A stretch of DNA of 64,000 nt from Scalesia atractyloides (Eukaryota > Streptophyta > Magnoliopsida > Asterales > Asteraceae): positions 70,416,157-70,480,156 of the forward strand of contig CAMTDV010000028.1 of assembly GCA_947069175.1 (NCBI GenBank), given 5' to 3'. The number at the start of each line of letters is the position of its first letter. The stretch's first letter is position 1. Under the pieces are notes generated by a model. That model was not told the origin of the DNA, made no database searches, and saw only the letters and a program-made list of their open reading frames with translations. Shown one piece after another: positions 36,110 to 46,929 of this stretch. The translations under genes were made by a program, and so were the position numbers.

Positions 36110-36900
36110 ACGTTTGGAAAGATAAGGTTATATCCTAAAACAAAACTTCTACTACTAAAACCTTCATGGAACTTCTCATAACCGCCTGACAATGCCTCTG
36201 ATCCTTTGGCAAGAATACTTATATATAGGAAGTACCAGCGGCGTATCCATCATATTCTTGTCAAATTTTCATTGATTTTATCAGTAAGTTATGATTGGTT
36301 CTATGATGTGACTCTAGAACATAAACAAACACAACAACCAAAACCTGAGTCTTAATTCTGATAGTATACATGTTTGAATGATGACAGTACCTCTCTCGTT
36401 TGTTATGATGGAGAGGTTAGTCCATGTAGAAGTGAGACACAGCTCAACTTCTTTAAATGATGAGATTGAAATACGTTGAGATGTATGATGATATAAATGC
36501 TAAATCAGTGAGTATAAAACAAACTTCAACCAAGACATTACTAAATCCTACATGGAACTTCTCATAACCGCCTGACAATGCCTCTGATCCTTCGACGAGA
36601 ATACTTATATATAGGAAGTACCAGCGGCGTATCCACCATATTCTTGTCAAATTTTCATTGGCTTTATCCGCAAGTTATGATTAGTTCTATGTGACTCTAA
36701 AACATAAATAAACACAACAACCAAAGCTTGAGTCTTAATTCTGATAGTATACATGTTCGAATGATGACAGTACCTCTCTCGTTTGTTATGATGGAGAGGT
36801 TAGTCTATGTAGAAGTGAGATACAACCCAACTTCTTTAAATGATGAGACTGAGATACTTCATGAGGTATGATGATATGAATGTTAAATCAATGAGTATAA
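36110..36900. repeat. Two tandem copies of an approximately 400-bp unit in the copy B spacer
   Basis: Landmarks occurring twice include GAACTTCTCATAACCGCCTG (36171 and 36550), ATATATAGGAAGTACCAGCG and CAGTACCTCTCTCGTTTG. No open frame is conserved between the copies. They fill the position where pol would be expected. Confidence 0.78.
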
Positions 36901-37043
36901 AGCAGAACTGAAATAGTAATTCGCATTAAGATTCTTGGATAAATTTCCAATTTATAATTGAGATACGTGAAAATTTAGATAACATAAAGAAAAACATAAA
37001 AACTAAGCGGTTGGAGTTGAATCTTGATTATTGGTGAAGGAGA

Positions 37044-38384
37044 CTAGTTGGGTGATTCGTTTGGGTCGTTATTATCTTCTACTGGATTGGTGTTGATGTT
37101 GTAAGCTCTTCCTCTTGCTGGTGGTGGAGCTGGGTTTACTTGATTTGCTTGGTTAACTGGGTTTGCTTGAGCTTGGGCGTTTATGATGTTAACCAATCGA
37201 GGGCACGTGTTTCTAAAGTGGGTAGGGTCGCCACAATTAAAACAAGCTCGAACATATGGGAACATGGGGTATTGGGGTTGTTGATATGTTTGGATCATGT
37301 TTTGAGTAGGGGGTGAGGTTTGGTTATGAGAGGTGCGGCAAGCCTTGCTCATATGACCATAGCGTCCACAATTCGCACATAGTCGACAAGGTAAGGTAGA
37401 TGGATGGTGATAAAAACAGGTGTTACATTGAGGGTGAGGTCCAAGGTAAGGTTTCTTATTTGGGTAAGTTGAGTTGGGTGCTACTTGAGTAATTGGGATA
37501 GCTTGGAGGGGTATGGCTTGTGAAGTTGGTTGGTTGTGTTGGGTGACAGCGAAAAGTTGCCCATCTAGTTTTCTCTTAGAAAGGGGTTGAGAAGGGGATT
37601 CGGTTTGGGTGGAGTTTGAGGTTTCAGTTGATGTTTTATCCTTCTTCTTCTCCTTCTTGAAGTCTTTATTACATATGCGGTTTTCGGTGAGCTCTGTAGC
37701 TAATTCCATTGCTGCTTCCAAAGTTGCAGGTGTGGTACTTATTACAGAGTCTTGGATTTTTTAAGGAAGACCTCGAATGTAGTGCTCGATCAAACGGTAA
37801 AGAGGAGTGAACAAGTTGGGAACCATTTGATTTAACTCAAGGAATCTCTTGTTGTACGTGGTGTGGTCGCCTTCCTTTTGTTTCAAAGAATAGAACTCAT
37901 CCTCTAATTTCTTGATTTCACTTCTTGGGCAAAACTGCCTTGTCATGATTTCCTTCAACTCTTCCCAAGTCAAAGTCATAGCATCTTCAACACCTCGTTT
38001 GGCCTTCTCTGTATTCCACCATGTAAGTGCTATTCCAAGTAAACGACCGGTAGCATATCGCACTTTGTGATCATCGGGGCAATCGCAATTTAGAAAAGTG
38101 TTTTCCATTTCTTCAAACCAATGGAGGAGAGCGGTGACACCTTCAGTCCCTTCGTATTTTGGAGGGTCGCAGGATTTGAAATGCTTGAAGGTGCATTTAG
38201 TGGTAATTGGGGGAGGGTTGACAACATTTTGATCTTCTTGATTGACAGGATTAGCGGTAAGGGCTTGTTGAACTTGAACTACAATGTTGGGTATTACGGC
38301 AGCCATTTGTTGAGCGATTTGGGCAGCCATGCGCTCGCGGGCTTTTCCTGATCTCATCTTCCTACGAGTGGAATTAGAAGACAT
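37044..38384 (-). pseudogene. gag of nested copy B, one internal stop
   Basis: About 447 codons from MSSNSTRRKMRSGKARERMA. The capsid-like gag domain spans roughly residues 70-205 (LLHWFEEMENTFLNC, LTWWNTEKAKRGVEDA, YNKRFLELNQMVP). An in-frame TAA at 37761-37763 interrupts it right after YIRGLP. Two zinc knuckles follow: CANCGRYGHMSKAC and CFNCGDPTHFRNTC. The frame ends at 37044 and is not followed by protease or reverse transcriptase. Confidence 0.9.
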
Positions 38385-39052
38385 CTACAAGGAATACATA
38401 TCAAGAGTATGAGTTGGACGTTTTTAGGGGTCATGTGTCGTATTTAGGAATGAACATTCATAAAATAAATATAGAATAACAAATCTACTACATCCAGAGG
38501 ATGTCTTGGGCTTTGCTCGTAATTGGGCCTTGCATGCCGCCATACTTCACATTCGTAATCATGTGGGCCCCATGATTACCGGGTTTTTCATATGGTTCGC
38601 ATGTGTTAGCCTGGTTACGTACACTAAAACCCGGAGAAAATCGAGAAATATGTATGTAACGTATGATATTCGGAATGTTTCCAGGTGTGGACACGGTGAA
38701 ACCTCAAAGTGGGGTTAGTTCGAACGACGTTTGGTGTGGCATGCTTTGGCCTAATAGGTCCTTCGTACTCTCATCGTTAGTCCCCAGGTAGGCAAACTGG
38801 TCCGTTATATTGAATTTATACGAATGCCAACCTAGACAGGACGTTCCGACTACCGGTACTTGTACCCTTACAGTTACTACATGCCCGTCGCAGAACTCAC
38901 TTTGATGAGATTGAAAAATGAAAAATGCGACAAAATCTTGAATAACGGAAGTATGAAGATGTTTTGAATATGTGAACATTGAAATATGTATGATGAATAT
39001 GTATGTAAGTATGTATGTTTGACTGTAAGTATAATTCATTATGTATCACAAA
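38385..39052 (-). other. Untranslated leader of nested copy B, 5' truncated
   Basis: It aligns with 27230-27918 of copy A read in the opposite direction. Homology ends near 39052, where sequence of the host element resumes. The first part of the leader, the primer site and the 5' LTR are absent. Confidence 0.8.
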
Positions 39053-39100
39053 TTTCTCTCAAGTTATATTTGGATGAGGAAGCAAATGGATCGTTGATCC

Positions 39101-39110
39101 CTTTATATAC
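39101..39110 (-). promoter_or_regulatory. Candidate promoter of the antisense gene
   Basis: Minus strand GTATATAAAG is a good TATA box. It lies about 50 bases upstream of where nested copy B interrupts, between the 3' LTR and the antisense gene, and faces that gene. Upstream on the minus strand is GC-rich sequence (39150-39230). Confidence 0.5.
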
Positions 39111-39494
39111 TAACTGCAATTAATGCACGATTTGACCGCAATGACTTTTACGGCCGTCACGTTTCCCCAAGTAACCGCAGGGGCGAGTGGGGAACAATAA
39201 CCGCCCCACGCGCGCAAGTGTCGCTAAAAAGCATTAAATACGGTAAGACATGTACTATTGACAGCCTGTCAACAGTACCACCACGTCTCAAGAACGTGCG
39301 TCGTCACCAACTACACCATCCAGATAAGTGACACGTGTCTAAGCATATTTGAAATTCAAATACTTTTCAAAATTCACTTACGACACGTCATCAAGATGCA
39401 TAAAGCAACAAAAGCTAGTCCTTACCTAGCGCAGCACATTTTTCTTAAGTCCAGTGCTCCACCTACTTTTTATTCTTACATAGGAGCAACACTG

Positions 39495-39507
39495 GACTGG
39501 GGGGACT
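39495..39507 (+). other. Polypurine tract of the Tat-like element
   Basis: ACTGGGGGGACT directly precedes the 3' LTR start TGAAGGGG. Confidence 0.7.
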
Positions 39508-40793
39508 TGAAGGGGTATGGTCCCAAAAACCTTGTGCCAATCAAGGAAACCATACCCACTAATAACTTTTAAGAAAACTGCGCGCAGACTTCTTTGCCAA
39601 AATAAGATTTATTAGAACTCTGCGCCAAATATCCAAGAGAGGAAAGCGTCATTTAACTACCGTGCGCGGGCTCACGCAAGGTTCAAAGTTAACCTTGAAC
39701 ACTCTCTTTGGATAAATGCTCATTTACTACTTGCCGGGCTCCGCAAGGTTCAAAGTTAACCTTGAACATTCTTGGATAAGCTTCATTAACTACCTTGCGC
39801 GGCTCGCGCAAGGTTCAAAGTTAACCTTGAACATTCTTGTTTGATAATGCTTCATTTAACTACCTTGCGCGAGCTCGCGCAAGGTTCAAAGTTAACCTTG
39901 AACATTCTTGTTTGAAAAATGCTTCATTTAACTACCTTGCGCAGGCTCGCGCAAGGTTCCAAAGTTAACCTTGAACATTGTTGTTTGATAATGCTCCATG
40001 CGCAAACCTTGCGCAGATATTTATATCAAAGCAAGCATCCACCAAACCCTGTACTAAGCAGCAAGGAAAAGAAGGAAGATCAGTTAACTAACTTGCGCTT
40101 CTTGCACAAGGAAACAGTAAATCCTGAAACTTTCCCTTAGCAAAATCCTTAACTTGGTGCAGAAGCAAAGGGAATCTTTTCTTTAATAACATAATGTACA
40201 CGTGGTGAATAATAGATGGGTAACAGCTGTGAAACCTTCTAGAAGCCATTAACACCCAATCGTGCAAGCATCTTTTCGGTTATAACCAATTGCCACATGG
40301 CAGCATCTGGACGGCTGAGGAAGATCACGGTGATGGCATGCTCACATTTATAAGATGTAGTGATATCATGTTGACATGTGGCGCCTCCCTAACCGCTGAT
40401 GAGCTCACGATCCGTGTGCACTAACAGATTGCCAACAAACATTAACGGAATAACAAAAGATTCCGTTAAAGTTAACAATCTCTCTTTTGGCGCCAAACAC
40501 CGGCTATAAATAAGTAACTTGGAGTTCAAGGAAAGGTATTCACTCTCAACTACTCTTTCACTTACAATACTTACTTCCGACTACCTGTACTTATTCTCAC
40601 GCCGGAGGGTGGTCACGGAGAGAACCCCCCTTCTCCCCATGGCGAGCTAACGGTGTTCTGTTTTGCAGGATCAGCCGGAATATTGTTCTATTCATCATCA
40701 ATCGTGAAACCAAACGGAGGGTTAACCCTTTTATGCAAAGCCCATTCCATAGATCTACTTTGACTCCGGTCTAGTTGATCCTGGGTTTCTTCA
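39508..40793 (+). repeat. 3' LTR of the Tat-like element, longer than the 5' LTR
   Basis: Its termini match the 5' LTR. It is 277 bp longer, almost entirely because of a five-copy tandem array (39640-40003). The E2F-like palindrome (40486-40497) and TATA box (40504-40512) are conserved. Confidence 0.92.
39640..40003 (+). repeat. Minisatellite in the 3' LTR (five units of 65-70 bp)
   Basis: Each unit contains TTAACTACCTTGCGC, a GCGCAAGG half-palindrome and CAAAGTTAACCTTGAACA. One unit holds the perfect 20-bp palindrome CTTGCGCGAGCTCGCGCAAG (39864-39883). The 5' LTR has one unit. Confidence 0.9.
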
Positions 40794-40798
40794 GTATA

Positions 40799-43328
40799 GT
40801 TCTAACATATAAACATGTGTCAATTCAAAGGAATTAACAACAAAGTTTAGACTGTAAATAGAACGAAAAACGTGATAAAGTTATTTTATCTATTTAAACA
40901 ACCAAACATTAATTGCGTTAGTTCGTTTTAAAAAAAAATTAATGAACACGAATTGAAGTCTTGTTTATTTGTTTGTGTTTGTAAACGTTCGTATTTTAAT
41001 TGCTAAAGTATGTTCGTTTGATTTAAATTGTTATTTGATCTCATATATATATACACCCATTCAAAAGAAATTATCAAATCAGTAAACATGGTTTTTGGTT
41101 TCGTTTGTATTTTATGTGTACGTGTATATATGCGTGTGTGAATGGTTGATGGAGTCATTAGAACGGTAGCAAGTCTGTTGGCGGCCAAGTTATACAATTA
41201 TTATATGGTCTATGAGTTTGAAAATCATGAATCCGGTAAGTTGGCTCATGGTTGATAGGTTGGTTGAGCATACATCTAAGTCTAAGTCAAGTCTAAACCA
41301 TCCAAGTAGATATACTTGAATAACTAAAGTTTTATAACATGTATACACGATGTTCAAACGTGGACAACTTAAATTGGTCTAGGTCGTGAAAATAACCTAT
41401 TATACCATCTTTGGCCGGATTGGTCGGTTCGAAAAACACTAATTAGCAAGTTAGCATAATTGGTTTGTAGCTTTTAGATTTTGGGACAGGCTAAACCAGA
41501 CCTTGACTCTATGTCTCTATGGGCACTCAGTTATTTTAGTCGGTGATTGAATATTGAGTGTGGTAGATATTATAGTGTAACGTGTTAAAATATATTAAAT
41601 TTTTCTAGACATCACCTAACATAAACAATTATAAAACGTGTACGAACACCATTCAAGATTATAATCAAATCTAGTGATTTGGATGAAATATGTTGTCATA
41701 CGAAAACAGCATCCTTAAGAACCACAAACCATTGGATTGTTGTGAGTATTTGTATAAAAAATTAATATAATAAAAGAAACCGGGTCGATCATCATCAACT
41801 TTTAACAATTGATACCCCTAATAATTGACGCGTGTTCTTAGGATTTTTTTGATTGTGAGAAGGGCAAAGTCCGAGCAAAGCGAACATGTACGCTTTGTTT
41901 TTAAGACATGTTATTATGGGTTGTCTTAGTATTTAATAATTTTCTCCAAAGAAAAGTCAATATCAAGACATTATTGATTGTCACTGTTAAAAATAAGTTT
42001 TTACATGAAAGATCCACATGGTATGTTTAAATTAAGAACAACTTTACTCAACAACAAACAACATTAACCTAATTTTCTAAGTATTCCGTTAGATTCATTC
42101 AAAAAAATATTATATTCCTCCATAGTCACTTAAATTTGATTGGGTGTTCCTATCTTGTGAATGGTAAAGAAAAATCTTGTTTTATTTTCCGCACTTTAAT
42201 AAAGATAAAGAGATTATTTACAGAAGAGGAATTTTGCGCGAAAGTAGAGAGAATCATGACTACACATTTGTTTTTTTAAATTGAGAGAAGGGTATGATGG
42301 TTTTTTTCTCCATTTAACTAGTTAACTCTTTAATTTTCAAATGGCTTATAACTTTTTCATACATTAATTTAAAAAAAAAAGTATACCGTACTAACGAGCA
42401 TTTTCATTCTCTTTAATTCGAGCAATTTATTGCTATAGTGTTCTTAAAAATAATTTAGAAAACTTTGATACTCATTAGTGATTACGTGATTTTGAATATC
42501 CGGTACATGACTACATGATTTTTGAATATCCATTACGTGATTACACATTCAATATGATTTGTTATAACTAATGTTAATACAATTATGCTTATTACATAAT
42601 TACACATTCAACAATAAGAACTTGATTGTTTATTATACTTTATTACGTAGTTAAATCTCTAATATACGATATTATGTTGTTATTATAGGTTGATTTGGCT
42701 AATGTTTTGTATATAATTTATCTTTAATATGTGATTATACCTGAAATGTTTGGTACTCCATATGAAATATTATGTATTAAATGTTTTGTTTTTACGTAAT
42801 TACCTAATCACTCAGTAGGGTTTCACATAAATACTAAAATTTAAATCACGTAATCACGAAATGAGTATTGAAAATCATGTAGTCACGTAATAATACATAA
42901 TCAACTATTGTTACGTACTTAGTAATCACTTAATGGGGTTTCACATAAATTTTATAATGAAATCAAGTAATCACGTAATGGGTATCCAAAATCACATAGT
43001 CACTTACTAGGTATTCAAAATCACGTAATGAGTATTCAAGATCCTGCTCGTTAATATGGTGTAATTTTTATGAGTATAATATATTCTTATTATTTCGAAA
43101 CTATGTTATAGAATAATATTATTATTGTTTTAACTAATTTGATTATAACTATAATTACATGCATACACACAAGACTAAATAATGACAGTACAACTTGTAT
43201 TGCACCATTTGTAACGTTCGTGACAAAAGATTAATAATAAACCCGTAAATCTGTAAAGTAACCACTTAACCTATAATATGAAGGAAATTAACCAAAATAA
43301 GCATTTGACTAGTAATATGTTGCAAAGC
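40799..43328. other. AT-rich intergenic region
   Basis: No gene or conserved open frame was seen. It contains one inverted-repeat element (42370-43090). Confidence 0.4.
42370..43090. mobile_element. Inverted-repeat element with TGCTCGTTA termini
   Basis: The left side TACTAACGAGCA and the right side TGCTCGTTAATATGG are inverted copies. Internally ATTACGTGATTTTGAATATC is mirrored by repeated ATTCAAAATCACGTAATG words. No coding capacity or clear target duplication was found. Confidence 0.5.
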
Positions 43329-43341
43329 AAACATTCACTTT

Positions 43342-43656
43342 TTTTTTGTCAATGAGCTAAGTGGTGGAGTGGTAAGGAAGAGGTATAGTGTTTCAAGTGA
43401 CCGCAGTTTAATTCCTGCCCCAGCATTTAGTTTTTGCGACACCTGGTGATGGTGGGAGACTAGGCGATAGACGACGATCACTAGTGGCACCTGGTGATGA
43501 TGGGAGACTAGGCGACTAGACGGCGATCGCTAGTTCGATCCTTGAACTGAGCGTTTCGACCTTAGGTGAGGTTTTCTCCAGTTTGGAAGGCGAGTATATC
43601 CCAATGTAATGAATTTCGTCACTAGTCCATTTGAAGGATTCGTTGACCGTTTAAAA
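43342..43656 (+). mobile_element. tRNA-derived SINE
   Basis: A-box-like TGGTGGAGTGGTAAGG and B-box-like CAGTTTAATTCC lie near the 5' end, and an A-run lies at the 3' end. It is flanked by a perfect 13-bp duplication AAACATTCACTTT (43329-43341 and 43657-43669). A roughly 50-bp internal segment (ACACCTGGTGATG to ATCACTAGT) is duplicated in tandem at 43437-43535. Confidence 0.87.
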
Positions 43657-43669
43657 AAACATTCACTTT

Positions 43670-44944
43670 CTTCTTTTTTTTTAGTTATCAACGTTGAATA
43701 ATGAAAGTATTAAAACTTGACATGTAACATGTGGATCTTTCGACCCCGAGTGGACAATTCGTCCACCACATGGACCACTAAAACGAGCCACTTTAACATC
43801 TTTGGGAGTAAACGTCGAGAATGGAAAGCCTTATACGAATATCTCTCAAAGATCCCTACCCGTTAGTGTAATGGCCTATGTGCCTCTATTATATTGGTCT
43901 TTCCCAAAGATATTTAAGGTATATTTGGTCAATATTGATAACTGAAGACCAAAAAACTAATGTTTGTTATGTTAGGTTTGATACGTTAGATATGACTATC
44001 TATCAATGTTATAAAACAAGGTCTACAAATCTGAGTACTCATCGAATAATCAATATAAGGTAAATAGTTGAGAGATTTTTTTCAACTCCGTCTAATTATT
44101 CGGGATCAATTAAATAAAACATAATTCCTATTCTACCATATTAAATAATGAATAAATTTTTTTTGGAATATTATACTATTTGAACATGTATTTTTTTTAT
44201 TTATATTGATATTCACGTATTTTGTTATAAATAATAGTAAACTTAAGATATTAGAAATACATAAGATTTCCTGAAAACTAATTTGTTTACAATTTAACAT
44301 GCCCAAGCACTCTCCGCTCAACCAAGTATTCGCAACTTTTCAATCCATCAAATTGAAAACGCCTAACCAGTTCTGCAACTATGCTATCTTATAATACAAA
44401 GCCATCCTCCGTACCGGAGATATACCGTATTACTAACTGAGGATGGGCATCAAACATGTTAGAAAGTGATGCATTTAAGATTAACTCTGAATTTTATTAC
44501 AACAAAAAGCTAGCAAAAAGGCATCTATGCTAGCTAAGCAAAAGGGGGCCATGTTAATGATGTGTACGATGTGATCCATGTGCGTCTTATCCTCAAAACA
44601 ATGTAACTTGTCACGACAAGCTACGTAAAAAGTCGAAAGTCTTTCGCAAGTTTCTTTTAGATGATGCATGCAATGATGCAAAACACAATTTATTTGTTTG
44701 ATAATATAATATACCCTACAATACTAATATATGTTTGTCATATTTTTAAAAGTAAAATTATTGTGCTACATGTAAATTTAATCATGCTATAGAAACTCAT
44801 GAATGATTTGTCAAATATGTCTTTATTAACCAACTAATAATTCGAATAGGGTCCGTTTCAAATGTGTCGTTATTAATTGGTAGAGGTCACTTTTCAATAT
44901 CTATGACCAATCGCCATTTGCTATTTATTAATAAATATCTTTAT
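43670..44944. other. Intergenic, no recognisable feature
   Basis: AT-rich sequence with only short random open frames. Nothing recognisable was seen. Confidence 0.4.
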
Positions 44945-44960
44945 CATATTCCTAATTATC

Positions 44961-45196
44961 TTTTTTTGAACGATAAATTTGGATCACTTACGGACTACTG
45001 AAGTAATCATCGTGCCACCAACAGCGGAACCATCCGTTCATATCCATCTTCACTAGGCATAATGCATATACACCAATTCGGGAGAAAACTCAATAAATAT
45101 GGAAAAAAAAACCCCTTATGAGAATCAAACACATCACCTATTGATCCTAAAGCCCTATTTCACCCCCTAAGATGCCACTAGACTATAAACGATGAG
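44961..45196 (-). mobile_element. tRNA-derived SINE, minus orientation
   Basis: Minus strand: A-box-like ATAGTCTAGTGGCATC, B-box-like GTTTGATTCTC, and a 3' A-run (T-run at 44961-44967 on plus). It is flanked by a perfect 16-bp duplication CATATTCCTAATTATC (44945-44960 and 45197-45212). Confidence 0.88.
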
Positions 45197-45366
45197 CATA
45201 TTCCTAATTATCTTACTTATGTTTATATATTTTTCGCAAGCTAAATTAACTTGAAGCTATAACGAAATCAAATTGCCCGTTTATCATATTCCTAATTATC
45301 TTACTTTATGTTTATCAACTTTTCTCAAACTAAATAACCTGAAGCTACAACGAAATCAAATTGCCC
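45197..45366 (+). repeat. Tandem duplication of about 88 bp next to the SINE
   Basis: Units 45197-45284 and 45285-45366 both start CATATTCCTAATTATCTTAC and end AAATCAAATTGCCC. The SINE target sequence is the start of the unit. Confidence 0.8.
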
Positions 45367-45694
45367 ATGAGCTGTGTTTTATGAGTGAAAATATGAAATT
45401 CTTATTATATGATTGAAAGATAATTTTTATTTAGCTTGAGTAAGATTTTTTAATTTATTGTTTCCGGATCTTGTAAGTGCACATCTTTTACTTGTATCTT
45501 TTAAGGGTGATATTTATTAAGAATACTATATTGTTGTGATTTGTGAAAATAAAAATAACCAGTGTTTAGTTTTTTTAATAAATAGTTCATATATTAAATA
45601 TATACACATTTTATATACAATTTGTATGCTATGTGCTAAAAAGCCTTTAAACTAATTTGTTCGTATCATAACCTACACATGACTTGCAGCTATT

Positions 45695-46281
45695 GGTGTA
45701 AACGAGTCAAGCCACTCGCGAGCTACTTGAGATCACTTGAAAAAAACTCGAAATGGACCGAGCTTAAATGACCTCTAGCCTGATCCCGATTCTAAAAATA
45801 AGTATTTTTAGTAGATGAGCTCGAACTTCACTTATCGAGCTCAAGCCATATATTTATATAATAATATTATGTTAAAATGACTAAATAATATTTATACATG
45901 TATATATGTACTAGAGGGATACTCACGTGATGCGATAAGAAACAAAACACATTAACAAAGACACTGGTACTAGATATAGATTTGAATGTTTAATAAAAGT
46001 TTATATAATAAATTAAATATTAAATCGATTAAAATAACAAATCAGATTTTGAGTCCTCCTCACAATATTATTATAATTATAATACAATAATATTATGTTA
46101 TATATATCACTCATAAAATTACCAAAACTAATAGAAAGTAATTTCTAAATAATAAACGAGTCGAGCTCAAGTTGAGCTCGAGCTTGAAAAACTACCCACA
46201 AACCAAGCTCAGTCTTTAGAAACAAGGCTTGAACCGACTCTCATAAATTAAACGAGCTGACTGGCTCGACTTATTTACACC
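45695..46281. mobile_element. Probable hAT-type MITE with GGTGTAAA termini
   Basis: The left end GGTGTAAACGAGTCAAGCC pairs with the right end, whose complement reads GGTGTAAATAAGTCGAGCC. The interior is rich in GAGCTCGA words. An 8-bp target duplication was not clear. Similar words recur at 62030-62430. Confidence 0.6.
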
Positions 46282-46890
46282 TTTACTTGTACATATCTAG
46301 GTTCTATAAATCAACAAAATTTGTTTATATTTTAAAAGAGCTGAATAAACATCATATTCTAACCTTTTTATATATTTTAATAATTTTGAAATTGGAAAAA
46401 ATGAATCATTTATTTTATTATGTAAAAATAAAAATATTTTGTTACTTGTGAATTTGTAAATTGTAATTTGTGTTAACTTGAAATTTGATTGATCCAGTGA
46501 AGATGAACTTATCGACTAATGCAGTATGGGTCCGGATGGAAAATAGTTTCCTCTAATCAGATAAGCATTAGCCTATATGATATGGAGCCCATATTAAGGC
46601 TCATGACATGAAAGTCATAGTACACCGCTTCTCTCCTTTTCTATGTGTAGAAAGTATGGATACATCCATCACACACGCCTTTTTTAAGAAATTGATGAAT
46701 TTGATTGGTGGTGAAGGATGGTGGACCACCATACACATATAGGGTAGTGGATGAAGATGATGGTAAGGATAGAGTGATGTGATGATGGTGTGGAGGGTGG
46801 TGATGATGATCATGCTATGGGGTGTGGAAATGCTTCCCCTAACATCCGCATCTCCACCTCATCATCTTTCTCTCCATCCTCATCGGAGAA

Positions 46891-46924
<34 letters not shown>
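46891..46924 (+). repeat. Run of 34 guanines
   Basis: It is uninterrupted and follows a CT-rich stretch ending CATCGGAGAA. It could form a G-quadruplex or be an assembly artefact. It encodes polyglycine in a short open frame that I do not regard as a gene. Confidence 0.9.
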
Positions 46925-46926
<2 letters not shown>

Positions 46927-46929
46927 GTA

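Larger units (their letters stand above)
33117..39052 (-). mobile_element. Nested Tekay-like chromovirus, copy B (5' LTR and pol missing)
   Basis: On the minus strand the order is partial leader (39052-38385), gag (38384-37044), non-coding spacer (37043-35875), purine tract, 3' LTR (35858-33117). It lacks the 5' LTR and primer site, and pol is absent between gag and the 3' end. It belongs to the same family as copy A, with the opposite orientation. The words GACGAAATTTC and AGTAGGGGATAC just before TGTAACA are typical of Tekay elements. Confidence 0.87.
20887..40793 (+). mobile_element. Complete Ty3/gypsy retrotransposon of the Tat lineage, with nested insertions
   Basis: Both LTRs are present (20887-21895 and 39508-40793). 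The element is flanked by a perfect 5-bp duplication GTATA at 20882-20886 and 40794-40798. The order is LTR, primer site, gag, protease, (reverse transcriptase missing), RNase H, integrase, antisense gene, purine tract, LTR. Lineage is inferred from the protease and RNase H style and from the antisense gene, which is known from Tat-type elements. Two copies of a different family are nested inside (24410-28280 and 33117-39052). Together with them the element spans 19.9 kb. It is not capable of autonomous function. Confidence 0.9.

Noticed and set aside
37140..37600. Plus-strand gene over the nested copy B gag
   Set aside because: The minus-strand zinc knuckles and gag domain explain the open sequence.
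42440..43030. CRISPR-like array suggested by repeated AATCACGTAATG words
   Set aside because: This is a plant nuclear sequence; spacing is irregular and the words are in inverted orientation, as in a foldback element.
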